Origin: Alishewanella longhuensis
GTDB taxonomy: Bacteria; Pseudomonadota; Gammaproteobacteria; Enterobacterales; Alteromonadaceae
NCBI RefSeq assembly: GCF_014653435.1
Contig: NZ_BNAO01000001.1
Location: 531,739 to 595,738 of the forward strand
Direction of reading: 5' to 3'
Length of the DNA: 64,000 bases
Shown: piece by piece, positions 47,060-55,528 of the stretch
How positions within the stretch are numbered: position 1 is the first letter of the stretch
Layout: each line of letters starts with the position of its first letter
Notes under the pieces: model-generated
Databases searched by the model: none
What the model was told of the DNA's origin: nothing
What the model saw: the letters and a program-made list of their open reading frames with translations, nothing else
Position numbers and translations under genes: made by a program

Positions 47060-47090
47060 AACAAAGGCCGCAAATGCGGCCTTTGTTGTT
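47060..47090 (+). terminator. Terminator of lpd
   Basis: Perfect 12-bp stem AACAAAGGCCGC/GCGGCCTTTGTT with a four-base loop, then GTT. Confidence 0.88.
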
Positions 47091-47140
47091 AATGACACTA
47101 ATCTAATTACATCTGACTCCGAGATCCAATAGCTACGGCG

Positions 47141-47431
47141 CTACTCGAATAGATGGCGTGTCGCTTCCATTTGCTGGTGGAGTATTCGCAGGACAAAGAG
47201 ATTACCATCGGTACTCCGGTAGAAAATAGCATGGTATTGATGATCGTGGCGCCGGATATCCTTTCCAATCTCTTCACTGGTAATGCCAATAAATGGGTGG
47301 TCACTCAGTAACGCTAATACCTTTTCTAAATCTTGCGTATAAGCATCGGCCTGACGCACACCAAAATTGAGTAGGGTGTACTCGTAAATAATGGCAAAGT
47401 CTTCAGCGGCAAGCCGCGAAAGTCTATACAT
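47141..47431 (-). CDS. parE: ParE/RelE-superfamily toxin
   Basis: 96 residues with the RelE/ParE fold: MYRLSRLAAEDFAIIYEYTLLNFG, VRQADAYTQDLEKVLALLSDHPFIG and HQYHAIFYRSTDGNLFVLRILHQQME. The latter pattern (polar strand then RILHQ) is typical of ParE toxins, which act on DNA gyrase; whether this one does is not known. Its start overlaps the antitoxin 3' end by eight bases, the common order antitoxin then toxin. Confidence 0.92.
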   Translation of the reverse strand: MYRLSRLAAEDFAIIYEYTLLNFGVRQADAYTQDLEKVLALLSDHPFIGITSEEIGKDIRRHDHQYHAIFYRSTDGNLFVLRILHQQMEATRHLFE

Positions 47432-47666
47432 TGTGTTTTTGTTTCACCTGAGCGGCGATTTGGCTTAGTGTTAAATCACTTATTCCGCTTTGCTCACCTG
47501 CCGCCACAGCCTGTCGTAACGCGACCAGTTGTTTTTCCTGACGTTCCAGTAATCTTAGTGCTGAGCGCACTACTTCACTGGTGGAACCATACCGGCCTGT
47601 GGCAATTAATTCGCTAATAAAGTCGTCCAATTGTGCGCCAATTGTCACACTGGTTGTTCTAGCCAT
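47424..47666 (-). CDS. parD: ParD-type ribbon-helix-helix antitoxin
   Basis: 80 residues. The N-terminal ribbon-helix-helix (about 1-45: TSVTIGAQLDDFISELIATGRYGSTSEVVRSALRLLE) binds operator DNA, and the C-terminal tail binds the toxin. An AGGAGCT site precedes the ATG. It is first in the two-gene unit with parE and should autorepress through sites in its leader (47667-47700), where TTAATTAA is palindromic. Confidence 0.93.
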   Translation of the reverse strand: MARTTSVTIGAQLDDFISELIATGRYGSTSEVVRSALRLLERQEKQLVALRQAVAAGEQSGISDLTLSQIAAQVKQKHNV

Positions 47667-47990
47667 TAGTAGCTCCTGTATGATTAATTAACACAAATTG
47701 TAGCACGCTTGCGATAGCGGTCAAATTTACGTTTGTTGCGTCACGCAGCTTTGACCTTCGGAGCCAGATACCGAGAAATTTAAGATACCGAGGCGCTTAA
47801 GCTGGGTGCCAGTGGTTCGGATCATACATTCAAGAAACCTAAGGCAAAACGTTGGAACAGCTGTCACCCAGGGTGACTTGTCCAATTAGGCGAAAAGTGC
47901 TCCGAAAGTCGTTAGCTTGCGCAGTAAAATTCGGCAGAAGTTGTTACCATAGCCACAGGTAACAACTGCATTTAATGCTGGAGCTTGAAG
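47667..47990. other. Intergenic region between parD and the DUF4826-like gene
   Basis: 324 bases without a supported gene. It contains the parDE promoter side (47667-47720), a direct repeat AGATACCGAG at 47766-47775 and 47783-47792, and a perfect palindrome GTCACCC-A-GGGTGAC at 47873-47887. Confidence 0.6.
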
Positions 47991-48443
47991 ATGGATTTAG
48001 ACGACGCGCAAGACTGGGCTTGGTGTGACAGCCAGTTTGCGGCCATTGAAACTTACGTGAAAACCCAGCAAATCCCGCATGGCGTGATTTGCGACTGGCC
48101 GGAATGGTATACCGCGCCTTATGTTGGGTTATGGGCGGTAGAAAACCCAGAGGACCCGGGGTTTGTCGGGCACTGGATCCTGGCTGGCGATAGCACCGGC
48201 ACACAGCCCCAACCCGTGCCGTTTGACCATCTTAGCGCCACCGATTTACCCGAACCCCGTGATGCGATGGCCGCCTTTGCGCATAAATGGACCACGCTTG
48301 CCGCTGACGCCAATAAAGGTACCGCTTGGCAAGGCAGCCCGGAGCTTAGCGGCGATTTGGCCGCGAAGGCGAAACAACTTAGCCGTCAGGCGCAGTTGCT
48401 GGCGCTGTGGGCGGCTGATGATGAGTTGTGGGATTGGGATTAA
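47991..48443 (+). CDS. Cytoplasmic protein of unknown function, DUF4826-like
   Basis: 150 residues from the ATG at 47991 with a TGGAG site; a TTG two codons upstream is in frame but less likely. It is rich in Trp and acidic residues: QDWAWCDSQF, GVICDWPEWYTAPYVGLWAVENPEDPG, GHWILAGD and a C-terminal DDELWDWD. The pattern recalls DUF4826 of marine gammaproteobacteria. No signal peptide or catalytic motif is seen. The thioredoxin-like gene starts 4 bases later and is likely cotranscribed. Confidence 0.78.
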   Translation: MDLDDAQDWAWCDSQFAAIETYVKTQQIPHGVICDWPEWYTAPYVGLWAVENPEDPGFVGHWILAGDSTGTQPQPVPFDHLSATDLPEPRDAMAAFAHKWTTLAADANKGTAWQGSPELSGDLAAKAKQLSRQAQLLALWAADDELWDWD

Positions 48444-48447
48444 TCCG

Positions 48448-48972
48448 ATGAAATCCTGGATCCTTTCGATACTGCTGGCAGTAAGCCTATTTCTGGGGAT
48501 TAGCTGGTATAAAGAACGCGGGTTGTTAGCGCAAGCGAGTGCAGCGCCGGCCTTTATCGCGGTAACGCTAGAAGGCGAATTATTTCGTTCTGCCCAGTTA
48601 TTAGAGAGGGGAATACCAGAGCAGCAATTATCAGAGCAGCAAATACAAGGGCAAAAAACCTTACTGTATTTTTTTGCGCCCTGGTGCGGCATTTGCCGCC
48701 TTAGTATGCCAAACCTGAAGTACCTGCAAGCCGATAACGAGGGGCTTGCGGTATATGCTATTGCGCTGCAATATGATTCTGCCGAGCAGGTAAGCGAGTT
48801 TATCGCGGATTTAGACTTACAGGTGCCGGTATTGCTGGGTAATCAGCAAATGGCAACGGATTACCAGATTCAGGCCTTTCCCACCTATTATGTAATTGAT
48901 GAAAATGGCCATATTAGCGCTAAGTCGCTGGGGTATAGCACGGCGCTGGGGCTTTGGCTGCGCAGCCGTTAG
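48448..48972 (+). CDS. Membrane-anchored thioredoxin-like protein (TlpA/ResA type)
   Basis: 174 residues from the ATG at 48448; the open frame extends upstream to 48163, but that overlaps the previous gene in another frame. An N-terminal anchor (about 3-17) is followed by a periplasmic thioredoxin fold with the active site FFAPWCGICRLSMPNL (Cys-Gly-Ile-Cys), DSAEQVSEFI, and a cis-proline-like stretch IQAFPTYYVID. A disulfide reductase role in the periplasm is likely. The start sits four bases after the DUF4826-like stop. Confidence 0.9.
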   Translation: MKSWILSILLAVSLFLGISWYKERGLLAQASAAPAFIAVTLEGELFRSAQLLERGIPEQQLSEQQIQGQKTLLYFFAPWCGICRLSMPNLKYLQADNEGLAVYAIALQYDSAEQVSEFIADLDLQVPVLLGNQQMATDYQIQAFPTYYVIDENGHISAKSLGYSTALGLWLRSR

Positions 48973-49072
48973 ACGCTGATGATACAGCGGTGATTTGTTC
49001 ACGTGTTTCATATTATTCAAAAGGCTAGTACGGCCTTACGCTAAAAGTAAAATAATTAATCAGGGATGAAAG

Positions 49073-50074
49073 ATGCGGTTTTTATTAAGTGTGGTTGCGT
49101 TGCTTTTTGTGGTTTGGTCGAACTCTGTTGCTGGTCAGCAGCAGTATACCGAGGCAACCTGTTTACTGTTGCAGCAGCAAATTGACCGTTTTGCGGCGCA
49201 GCCAGAACATCGTCATTATCGGCAAGCTAAGCGGGATTTTAACCAGCATTGCCAAAACCCAATAGCGGCACCCGCTAAGCCGCTGGTGTTAAGCAATGTG
49301 CCGCCTAAAAAGATTGTGCCGACTTCGGCCGCTAGCCAAGTCACCGAGCCTGCAGTATTAACTGCCATGCCTGAACGCACTGCAGCGGCACCACTTAAGT
49401 TCGATATGGGCACTATGCTGTTTAGCCTGTTCCAGCCGTATATTCCCTATATCCTTATTTTTCTGTTGTTGTTACTGCTGCCCAACATCCTGTTATTGGT
49501 GTTGTTTGGTAGTAAAGCGCGGTTTTTAGGCATTATGGCCGAGCGGCAGTTACATCGCTTATTGTTGCGGCAGTTGCCTGCAGGTTATCAGCACTATCGT
49601 AATCTGATCTTGCAGACCGCGCAGGGCGATTTAACTGAGATTGATCAGCTGGTGCTGAGCCGTTTTGGTATTTTTGTGGTGGAGGTAAAAAACTACCGGG
49701 GCTGGATCTTCGGCAGTGAGCTGCAGTCCTTGTGGACAGTACAGCATTTTCGTCGTAAACACAGTTTTCAAAATCCTTTACGGCAGAATCATAAGCATAC
49801 TGAGGCAGTAAAGTTCGCCCTAGGCTTAACTTTGCAAGATAGCAGACAAGTGCATTCGGTGGTGGCTTTTAGTGAGCGCGCTCAGCTTAAAACGCCACTG
49901 CCTGCGCATGTGTGTTATATCCGGCAAGTAGCAGATTATATACAACAATTTACCCAACCTTGTTTTAGTGATGAGCAGTTGCGCCAGTTTGCTGCCAAGC
50001 TCAATCTTACTGCTTCGTCACAACCAGCGTTACGCAAAGCCCATAAACAACAGGTTAGCGGGCCGCAGCGCTAG
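49073..50074 (+). CDS. Membrane protein with NERD (nuclease-related) domain
   Basis: 333 residues. A signal peptide (cleavage after VAG, about 21) and a small Cys-containing periplasmic part are followed by a strong membrane helix (about 125-150) and a cytoplasmic NERD domain (about 155-270). The PD-(D/E)xK-like core is visible: LTEIDQLVLSRFGIFVVEVKNYRGWIFG, with Asp and the E-x-K pair. NERD domains are thought to process nucleic acids. It lies 74 bases before an RNase/inhibitor pair on the same strand. No function can be assigned beyond the fold. Confidence 0.88.
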   Translation: MRFLLSVVALLFVVWSNSVAGQQQYTEATCLLLQQQIDRFAAQPEHRHYRQAKRDFNQHCQNPIAAPAKPLVLSNVPPKKIVPTSAASQVTEPAVLTAMPERTAAAPLKFDMGTMLFSLFQPYIPYILIFLLLLLLPNILLLVLFGSKARFLGIMAERQLHRLLLRQLPAGYQHYRNLILQTAQGDLTEIDQLVLSRFGIFVVEVKNYRGWIFGSELQSLWTVQHFRRKHSFQNPLRQNHKHTEAVKFALGLTLQDSRQVHSVVAFSERAQLKTPLPAHVCYIRQVADYIQQFTQPCFSDEQLRQFAAKLNLTASSQPALRKAHKQQVSGPQR

Positions 50075-50148
50075 CGGGGGTTGATACTATTGTAAAGGTA
50101 CTGCATCTCTGTAATGATTGGCTGGTACTAACTTAAAAAAGGATTTTT

Positions 50149-50553
50149 ATGAAAAAGTTTCTATTGCTGCTGCTGGTCGTAGCGGGCATTTACCATTTTC
50201 AGGGAAACAATATAAGCAATGCCTTGGATGAAGGCTTTCAAAATGTTGTAGCCGAGCAAAGCGAGAGCCTGCAACCGGGCCTATCTGCTCAGCAGCGTGA
50301 GTTACAAAAAACGCTAGTTCGGATCCGCAATAACGGCCCCTTTCCATACGATCGTGATGGCATTACCTTTCATAACCGAGAACGTTTGTTACCCATTAAG
50401 TACAGTGGCTATTACCGGGAATATACGGTAGATACACCAGGTCTCTCGCATCGTGGGCCAAGGCGCGTGGTGACAGGGGGCAATCCGCCTGATGTGTATT
50501 ATTATACTGAAGATCATTACAAATCTTTTCGGCAAATTAGCGGAGCACCATGA
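50149..50553 (+). CDS. Exported guanyl-specific ribonuclease (barnase/RNase Sa type)
   Basis: 134 residues with an N-terminal signal or anchor (KKFLLLLLVVAGIYHF). The catalytic domain covers about 48-130 and aligns with RNase Sa: YYREYTVDTPG gives general base Glu91, GPRRVVTG gives Arg106, and YYTEDHYKSF gives general acid His123. All catalytic residues are present, so it should cleave RNA after guanosine. The stop overlaps the inhibitor start by four bases, so the two are translated together. The AAGGA site is strong. Confidence 0.93.
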   Translation: MKKFLLLLLVVAGIYHFQGNNISNALDEGFQNVVAEQSESLQPGLSAQQRELQKTLVRIRNNGPFPYDRDGITFHNRERLLPIKYSGYYREYTVDTPGLSHRGPRRVVTGGNPPDVYYYTEDHYKSFRQISGAP

Positions 50554-50906
50554 GTTTACTTGATCTCAATAGTAGTATTACTCTGCTGCATGCTGTTGCG
50601 CCTGCAAATGCTATGAGTTTAGCGGATAACAACAGTGTGAACCGCGACAGCATTTTACATTGCTTGCAAACTTCATTTCAGTTTCCTGACTATTTTGGTG
50701 GCAACTTTGATGCGGCCTATGATCTGTTGCTGGACAAAGTGGATACGTTAAAACAGGCAACGGTTTGGCGTTTTGCCATTGATAGCAAGGCAGCTGTTGA
50801 TGAGCAGGCGTTGGCTTGTTGGCAGCAACTTATGCAAGATATTCTGCACTATGCCACAACCAAAGGTATCGCGCTTAGTGTTGAGTTGTATATTGAACCT
50901 GGTTAG
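50550..50906 (+). CDS. Barstar-family ribonuclease inhibitor
   Basis: 118 residues, no signal peptide. The barstar fold is recognised from FPDYFGGNFDAAYDLLLDKV, matching the interface helix (YFG-N-D-ALWDCL type) that plugs the RNase active site. It starts within the ribonuclease stop (ATGA) and would protect the cytoplasm before the enzyme is exported. The pair is the classical barnase/barstar arrangement. Confidence 0.94.
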   Translation: MSLLDLNSSITLLHAVAPANAMSLADNNSVNRDSILHCLQTSFQFPDYFGGNFDAAYDLLLDKVDTLKQATVWRFAIDSKAAVDEQALACWQQLMQDILHYATTKGIALSVELYIEPG

Positions 50907-51008
50907 GTGTTAGGTAAGACTTAACATCTGCTAGGCGTTACTATGCAACTTTTCGCAATACTTTTATTTTCGCCAAGAGTTAGCCCCAGTTAAGCATAAA
51001 TAGCTATG

Positions 51009-53801
51009 CTAGGGTTGCTTCTCAATAGCCCCAATATCTGGCGATGCCTCGCCATTACCATCTCCGTCTGTTGGTCTGCTATTCCCAAAAAAGTCATCTG
51101 TGATAGTGCTTGTTGCTGCGGCATCAATCACAGCTGAACCCGCCATGGGTATACCGAAGCTGTTCAGGCCAGCCGCAGTAAAGAGGTTGTCTGCCATCGT
51201 ATATGGCAAAGCTGCACCATACACCGGGTACCTTGTCTCATCGTACAAATTATTAATGATGTCTATTTTGAGCAGTGGTGGCATGGTGAACTGCTCAAGG
51301 GTGAACTGCAGACTTAAAGCAGTATTTACCTGGCTAAACACGTTGTTGCGCATAAGTAGTTCAATATGGCTGGCTCCGTCATAAGCCCGTAATTCAAGAA
51401 ACTCATAAATACCCATTATGGTGTTGTGCTCAATTTTACTGATATAGCCACCGGCGAGATAAATAGGGTGGCAATAATTTGGTATGTTGTTGTCTTTTAA
51501 CATTAAATTATTGGTATAGATAAAATCACGCGGTGCAGTGAAATCGTTTTTCAGTAAACGCACCCCTGTACAGTATGAGCCATTAAAAAAGTTAGCAAAG
51601 GGCGTGTCATAGTAATTAGTTATAAACTGGTTTTTTTGCAGGGTAATGCTGCCATTGGCATTAATCTCATTACCGGGGAGCAATAACTCGGTGGCACCCA
51701 TGCGGTTAGAGGTAAGGATAGCACCATTTTCACCCGTTTCAATTTGTAAGCTGGATAAGGTGAAATCACTAATTTCACTATTGTGATCGATCAACAACAT
51801 CCGCTGTTCATAGCTGTTTGGCAATGCTTTACCAAGCAAATAAGTTTGCTTGGTAGTACCCCGCAGCGTGATATTTTTATCGGTTAAATGCAGGCTACCA
51901 ATATAAATGCCTGCGGGGACATTCATTATTGCGCCTGCTGCTGCGGCATCAATTTGCTGTTGCAGCACCGCTGTGTCTTGACCAGCAATTATTGGGAATG
52001 ACCAATTGGCAAGCACTTCAGTATTGTCAGGCGCAAATAGTTGAAATGTTGCTTGCCCAATACCTGTTGCGGTTGCGGTAACGTTCAATGCTATCTCAGT
52101 ATTGTAATCTGGATAACGGATATTGAAATTGTCACAGGGTTGCCAATCATCAAATTGTTTACATTGCGCCTCAGCATTAGCAAAGTCGGGCAACTCAAGT
52201 TTAAGCGTTATACCAGAGATACGATCGCTGGCTGAGGAAAGAGCCAACCTTAGGGTAGTACTTGTTGGCTCATTCAGCACGGCTATTATTGGTGCAGATT
52301 CTTGCGCCGCCGAGTATAGCGTAAAGTCTAGTATTGCTGCAGCGCGGGATAACTCGGTGGTTGCCGTTTGTTGATTTGAAGTGTTTAAACCCGTTGTAAC
52401 CAGCTCTACGCTCAGTGGCGCTGTAATTGCTGTTAGCTGCGAGCTTGGAGCGTCTAACACGATAATATGGCTGGCGATTTGCCCGGCATTGATATCACGA
52501 ATAGCGCAGCGCGCTTGTAATCTATTGTCTGAAAGCACACAATCATGATTGCTTTCGCTAAAGCGCATAGGCTCTGCGGTGTAGTAGACAAGTTCACTAT
52601 TATACGCTGCAGCACCCTGTTGATGCGTTAAAAGCGTTTCTGCATAGATAAGTGCTGTTTGACGCCCTGGCTCATGTTGTAATTTAACGTCTATCTTATA
52701 AATAAAAGGCATGATATCGGCATTTTGTGGATTGCCTAGATAGCGAAATTCTTCAAGGTTGGTATACCCGTCTCCATCAGCGTCTTGTATCGCATCATTA
52801 GGATCTGCAGGGTTCAACCCAAAGTAGCTCTCCCAGGCATCGGGCATGCCATCGCCATCTGAATCACGGAAATTGGTGAGCAGTTGATTATTTAGCGTTG
52901 TAGCGCGGTAGACATAGTGAAATTCGTTAGGGCCATTTAGGGTAAAGTGATAAGTAAACAAGGCGTTATACGGAGAGCCATCATTTTTAATTTGCCAATT
53001 GAAAACGTGCCCATCAGCACCTGCCAAGGCTAAATGACCTTGCTGAGGTTGCGTTACAATCATTGTAGGTAACTTTAATAATGTTGGCGTGGTTACATTT
53101 ACATAGCCTATATCACTAATATAAACGCGACCTTGCAAAGCCATACCACCGTTTTCACAGTAAATACCGTAGCTACCGAACCGCTGATCGTAGAGGTTTT
53201 CAAAGTACCATTGTTCGCTGCTGCCTTGTACTGTCAGAAGCAGGTTATTTAGATTTAAAGTACTGTCACAACTCCCGGTAAGTTCACGCTGTCTGCTGGT
53301 ACCTCTGATGATAAATATATTGTTGTCAGTACGAAGTTGTGTATCTTGGTAAACGGTTATTGCTTCAGTAATATCACCCGAAGCATTGGTGCTGACTACT
53401 CTCAGAGTCGCGTTACCAGTAAAAATATTTCCGCCTTCATTACATTGATTAAATGTTATGGCTATTTCCGTGTTTGCCTTATTTGGGGTAAGCGTGGCGC
53501 TGCCACCATTAATGCAAAGTCGTTCACTGCTGCCGGCTTCGTCATCATAAGTAGGCAGTAACTCTGGGTGCAGAGTGGTGATGGTTTGCATAAAACGGGA
53601 AGCCCCCGTCTTATCTAATGCTGCTGCCGTTTTAAGGCCAGTGTATTGAGATTGTACATTGATGAATTGGGCTAAAGGGTCAGAGCCGTTACCCGAATTG
53701 CCACCAGTACCTGTGCCGGGCGTAGATGAGCTATCGCTACCGCCTCCACCACAACCGGTTACAGCAAGTAGTAACGAAAACGCTAGTGCATTCCGTAGCA
53801 T
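51009..53801 (-). CDS. Large lipoprotein with calcium-binding repeats and parallel beta-helix
   Basis: 930 residues from the ATG at 53801, which has an AGGATT site; the frame extends upstream to 53957 but without signal. The lipobox VTGC is followed by a Gly/Ser linker (GGGGSDSS). Two calcium-loop motifs lie near 310-350 (DSDGDGMPDAWE and DADGDGYTNLEE, thrombospondin-3-like). The region about 640-900 is a right-handed beta-helix pattern with many Asn turns. The C-terminus carries DGDGNGEASPDIGAIE, seen at the end of many surface beta-helix proteins. Likely outer-membrane or surface protein with a polysaccharide-binding or lyase-like fold; no catalytic residues identified. Confidence 0.85.
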   Translation of the reverse strand: MLRNALAFSLLLAVTGCGGGGSDSSSTPGTGTGGNSGNGSDPLAQFINVQSQYTGLKTAAALDKTGASRFMQTITTLHPELLPTYDDEAGSSERLCINGGSATLTPNKANTEIAITFNQCNEGGNIFTGNATLRVVSTNASGDITEAITVYQDTQLRTDNNIFIIRGTSRQRELTGSCDSTLNLNNLLLTVQGSSEQWYFENLYDQRFGSYGIYCENGGMALQGRVYISDIGYVNVTTPTLLKLPTMIVTQPQQGHLALAGADGHVFNWQIKNDGSPYNALFTYHFTLNGPNEFHYVYRATTLNNQLLTNFRDSDGDGMPDAWESYFGLNPADPNDAIQDADGDGYTNLEEFRYLGNPQNADIMPFIYKIDVKLQHEPGRQTALIYAETLLTHQQGAAAYNSELVYYTAEPMRFSESNHDCVLSDNRLQARCAIRDINAGQIASHIIVLDAPSSQLTAITAPLSVELVTTGLNTSNQQTATTELSRAAAILDFTLYSAAQESAPIIAVLNEPTSTTLRLALSSASDRISGITLKLELPDFANAEAQCKQFDDWQPCDNFNIRYPDYNTEIALNVTATATGIGQATFQLFAPDNTEVLANWSFPIIAGQDTAVLQQQIDAAAAGAIMNVPAGIYIGSLHLTDKNITLRGTTKQTYLLGKALPNSYEQRMLLIDHNSEISDFTLSSLQIETGENGAILTSNRMGATELLLPGNEINANGSITLQKNQFITNYYDTPFANFFNGSYCTGVRLLKNDFTAPRDFIYTNNLMLKDNNIPNYCHPIYLAGGYISKIEHNTIMGIYEFLELRAYDGASHIELLMRNNVFSQVNTALSLQFTLEQFTMPPLLKIDIINNLYDETRYPVYGAALPYTMADNLFTAAGLNSFGIPMAGSAVIDAAATSTITDDFFGNSRPTDGDGNGEASPDIGAIEKQP

Positions 53802-54039
53802 GATAATCCTGTTAATATTCTTGCTTAAAATATAAACATGATTCTGCAGTATTTTAACAGCGGCGACAATTGTCCTAACGAAAAATAGTCTGCTATCGCC
53901 ATTTAAGCTGTGATGATGTACCTCATGATCACCACGGTAACTAGGGCGGCAGTCCACTCAGGTTTAAAAATATGTCGCTCGGTTGTGTTCATCTTCATGT
54001 CTGAATAGCAAAATTGCCGGAGCTAAAAAAGTGAGCTAT

Positions 54040-54639
54040 TTAATGATTTTTAGCTGTGGTGCTATCTTTAACCCGCCAATTCCCCCATGCCGGATTACCC
54101 TGCACCTGCAAGCCAAGCGCGCGCAGCCAATCGGCGGCTTGATGGTTTGAGTTATAACTATAGCTATAAGGCCGGCTATGCGGCACAAAGCTAAGGTGGC
54201 GCTCGGCACTATAAAAAGGGACGCTTTGGCTGGCAGTAAACTGCTGCTCTAGCGACTTTATTAGCGCATCAACCTGTGCGGCTTCTACCTGAAATAGATA
54301 AGCCTGACCAATACCTACACCCACTTTGGCAGCGAGATTTTCACCGGCTGTTGTCGGGGCTACGATCTGGCGGCCCAGAGCACCTTTACTGTCTTTAAAT
54401 AAGGCGCGGCTGCCGCTAGCCAGACTCTGATCGCTCTCCACATACCAGGCCCAGTCGCCAAAGGAATAGCGTAGCCGGGATTGATCCGCTGCAGTGAGTA
54501 ACAGCGAGCTATGACGGCCATGTTGCAGTAACTGAACCTCACGTGGCTGGTACACCGTTTCTGGTGCGCTAATGATAGCGCTGCAGCCGCTAATTAGCGG
54601 TAGTAAAAGCAGTACAATAAATACCGTGCTGATTTTCAT
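54040..54639 (-). CDS. Lipoprotein, possibly DUF2459-like
   Basis: 199 residues with lipobox ISGC (about residue 19). Segments HGRHSSLLL, YSFGDWAWY and the C-terminal NSNHQAADWLRALGL recall the HGWHTG..., FGWGD... and NxNxWxARALRAAG patterns of DUF2459 proteins, but similarity is distant. A leading AGGGGTAAAG sequence serves as ribosome site. Monocistronic. No function assigned. Confidence 0.75.
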   Translation of the reverse strand: MKISTVFIVLLLLPLISGCSAIISAPETVYQPREVQLLQHGRHSSLLLTAADQSRLRYSFGDWAWYVESDQSLASGSRALFKDSKGALGRQIVAPTTAGENLAAKVGVGIGQAYLFQVEAAQVDALIKSLEQQFTASQSVPFYSAERHLSFVPHSRPYSYSYNSNHQAADWLRALGLQVQGNPAWGNWRVKDSTTAKNH

Positions 54640-54905
54640 CTTTACCCCTTAGACTGTTATATTCAAGAAAAGCGCTTATACACTGCGGTGTAAAATTGCT
54701 GGACCTAAACTGTAGTGACGTTAAGGTCAGGTTCATCGCTATTGTAAAGATAATAAACACTCTGCTTTGATTTACTAGCAGCAGAGCTTTAGCAGCCAGT
54801 TGCTTTTGGCATGAAAGCATAGACCCATGTTGCTGAGTATAAAATACCGCAATAAAGTAGCATTTTAGCAGCGTCGTTAGTTATAACCTTCAAGGAAGCC
54901 TGGGC

Positions 54906-55463
54906 ATGGCAGTGAACAGCCGTTTGTATTTAAGTTTTGCGCTGATAAGTTTGCTAATGATTGAAACATTGTTTTTAGGAAACAGTTTTTCGCTGCAGTG
55001 GCATAGCCCGAAATTGATGTATCAGGTGAGTGCCTATCTGGTACCGGTGAAACTTGCGCTAACTGGCCTGGCGCTTTGGTGGTTAAGCGGGATGCTGCTA
55101 ACCGGTTGGCGTAAATATGCGCGTGTTGTGTTTGCCAGCGTGGCCGTGATGCATATGGCGCTGCTTAGTTTGGTGTGTGCGAGTTACATATTTCTCGATT
55201 TTGCGCCGCAAGCTAAACAATATCGGTTACAGGGTAATATCGCTGTTTATACGGCAGATCCTGGCGCTATGGGCCGTGCCTATCATTATTTTAGCTATGT
55301 TTGCCGCAATGATTATGGTTTCTATCAATTAACGCCAATCAGCAGGCTAAATTGGCTAGGCGAGTTTGAATTTACCGAACAGCACGGCGAACTGGTGATC
55401 ACGGGGTCGGCAGCAGGAACCGAACCGATTCGCCTGGCAATCGCTCAGTATCAGTGTAGCTAG
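54906..55463 (+). CDS. Membrane protein of unknown function
   Basis: 185 residues. Three hydrophobic helices (about 5-27, 48-65 and 75-100) are followed by an 85-residue extracytoplasmic domain with three cysteines (positions about 100, 135 and 184). No domain is recognised. The ATG at 54906 has a GGAAGCC site. It is followed 65 bases later by the SMP-30 gene on the same strand. Confidence 0.72.
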   Translation: MAVNSRLYLSFALISLLMIETLFLGNSFSLQWHSPKLMYQVSAYLVPVKLALTGLALWWLSGMLLTGWRKYARVVFASVAVMHMALLSLVCASYIFLDFAPQAKQYRLQGNIAVYTADPGAMGRAYHYFSYVCRNDYGFYQLTPISRLNWLGEFEFTEQHGELVITGSAAGTEPIRLAIAQYQCS

Positions 55464-55528
55464 TGTTTTCTTTCGTTCTAGCGAAGTGTTAGGCTGCCTC
55501 TATGGTGTTAATAAGGTGAGCCACACGC

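Noticed and set aside
48246-48692. Antisense frame of 148 codons opposite the DUF4826-like and thioredoxin genes
   Set aside because: Spans the junction of two well-supported genes on the other strand and has no recognisable features.
47100-50906. Recent genomic island or prophage carrying toxin genes
   Set aside because: No integrase, transposase, tRNA attachment site or flanking repeats; codon and base use do not differ clearly from neighbours by eye.
54590-54820. Minus-strand frame upstream of the DUF2459-like lipoprotein
   Set aside because: No ribosome site; overlaps the lipoprotein start and looks like random AT-rich translation.
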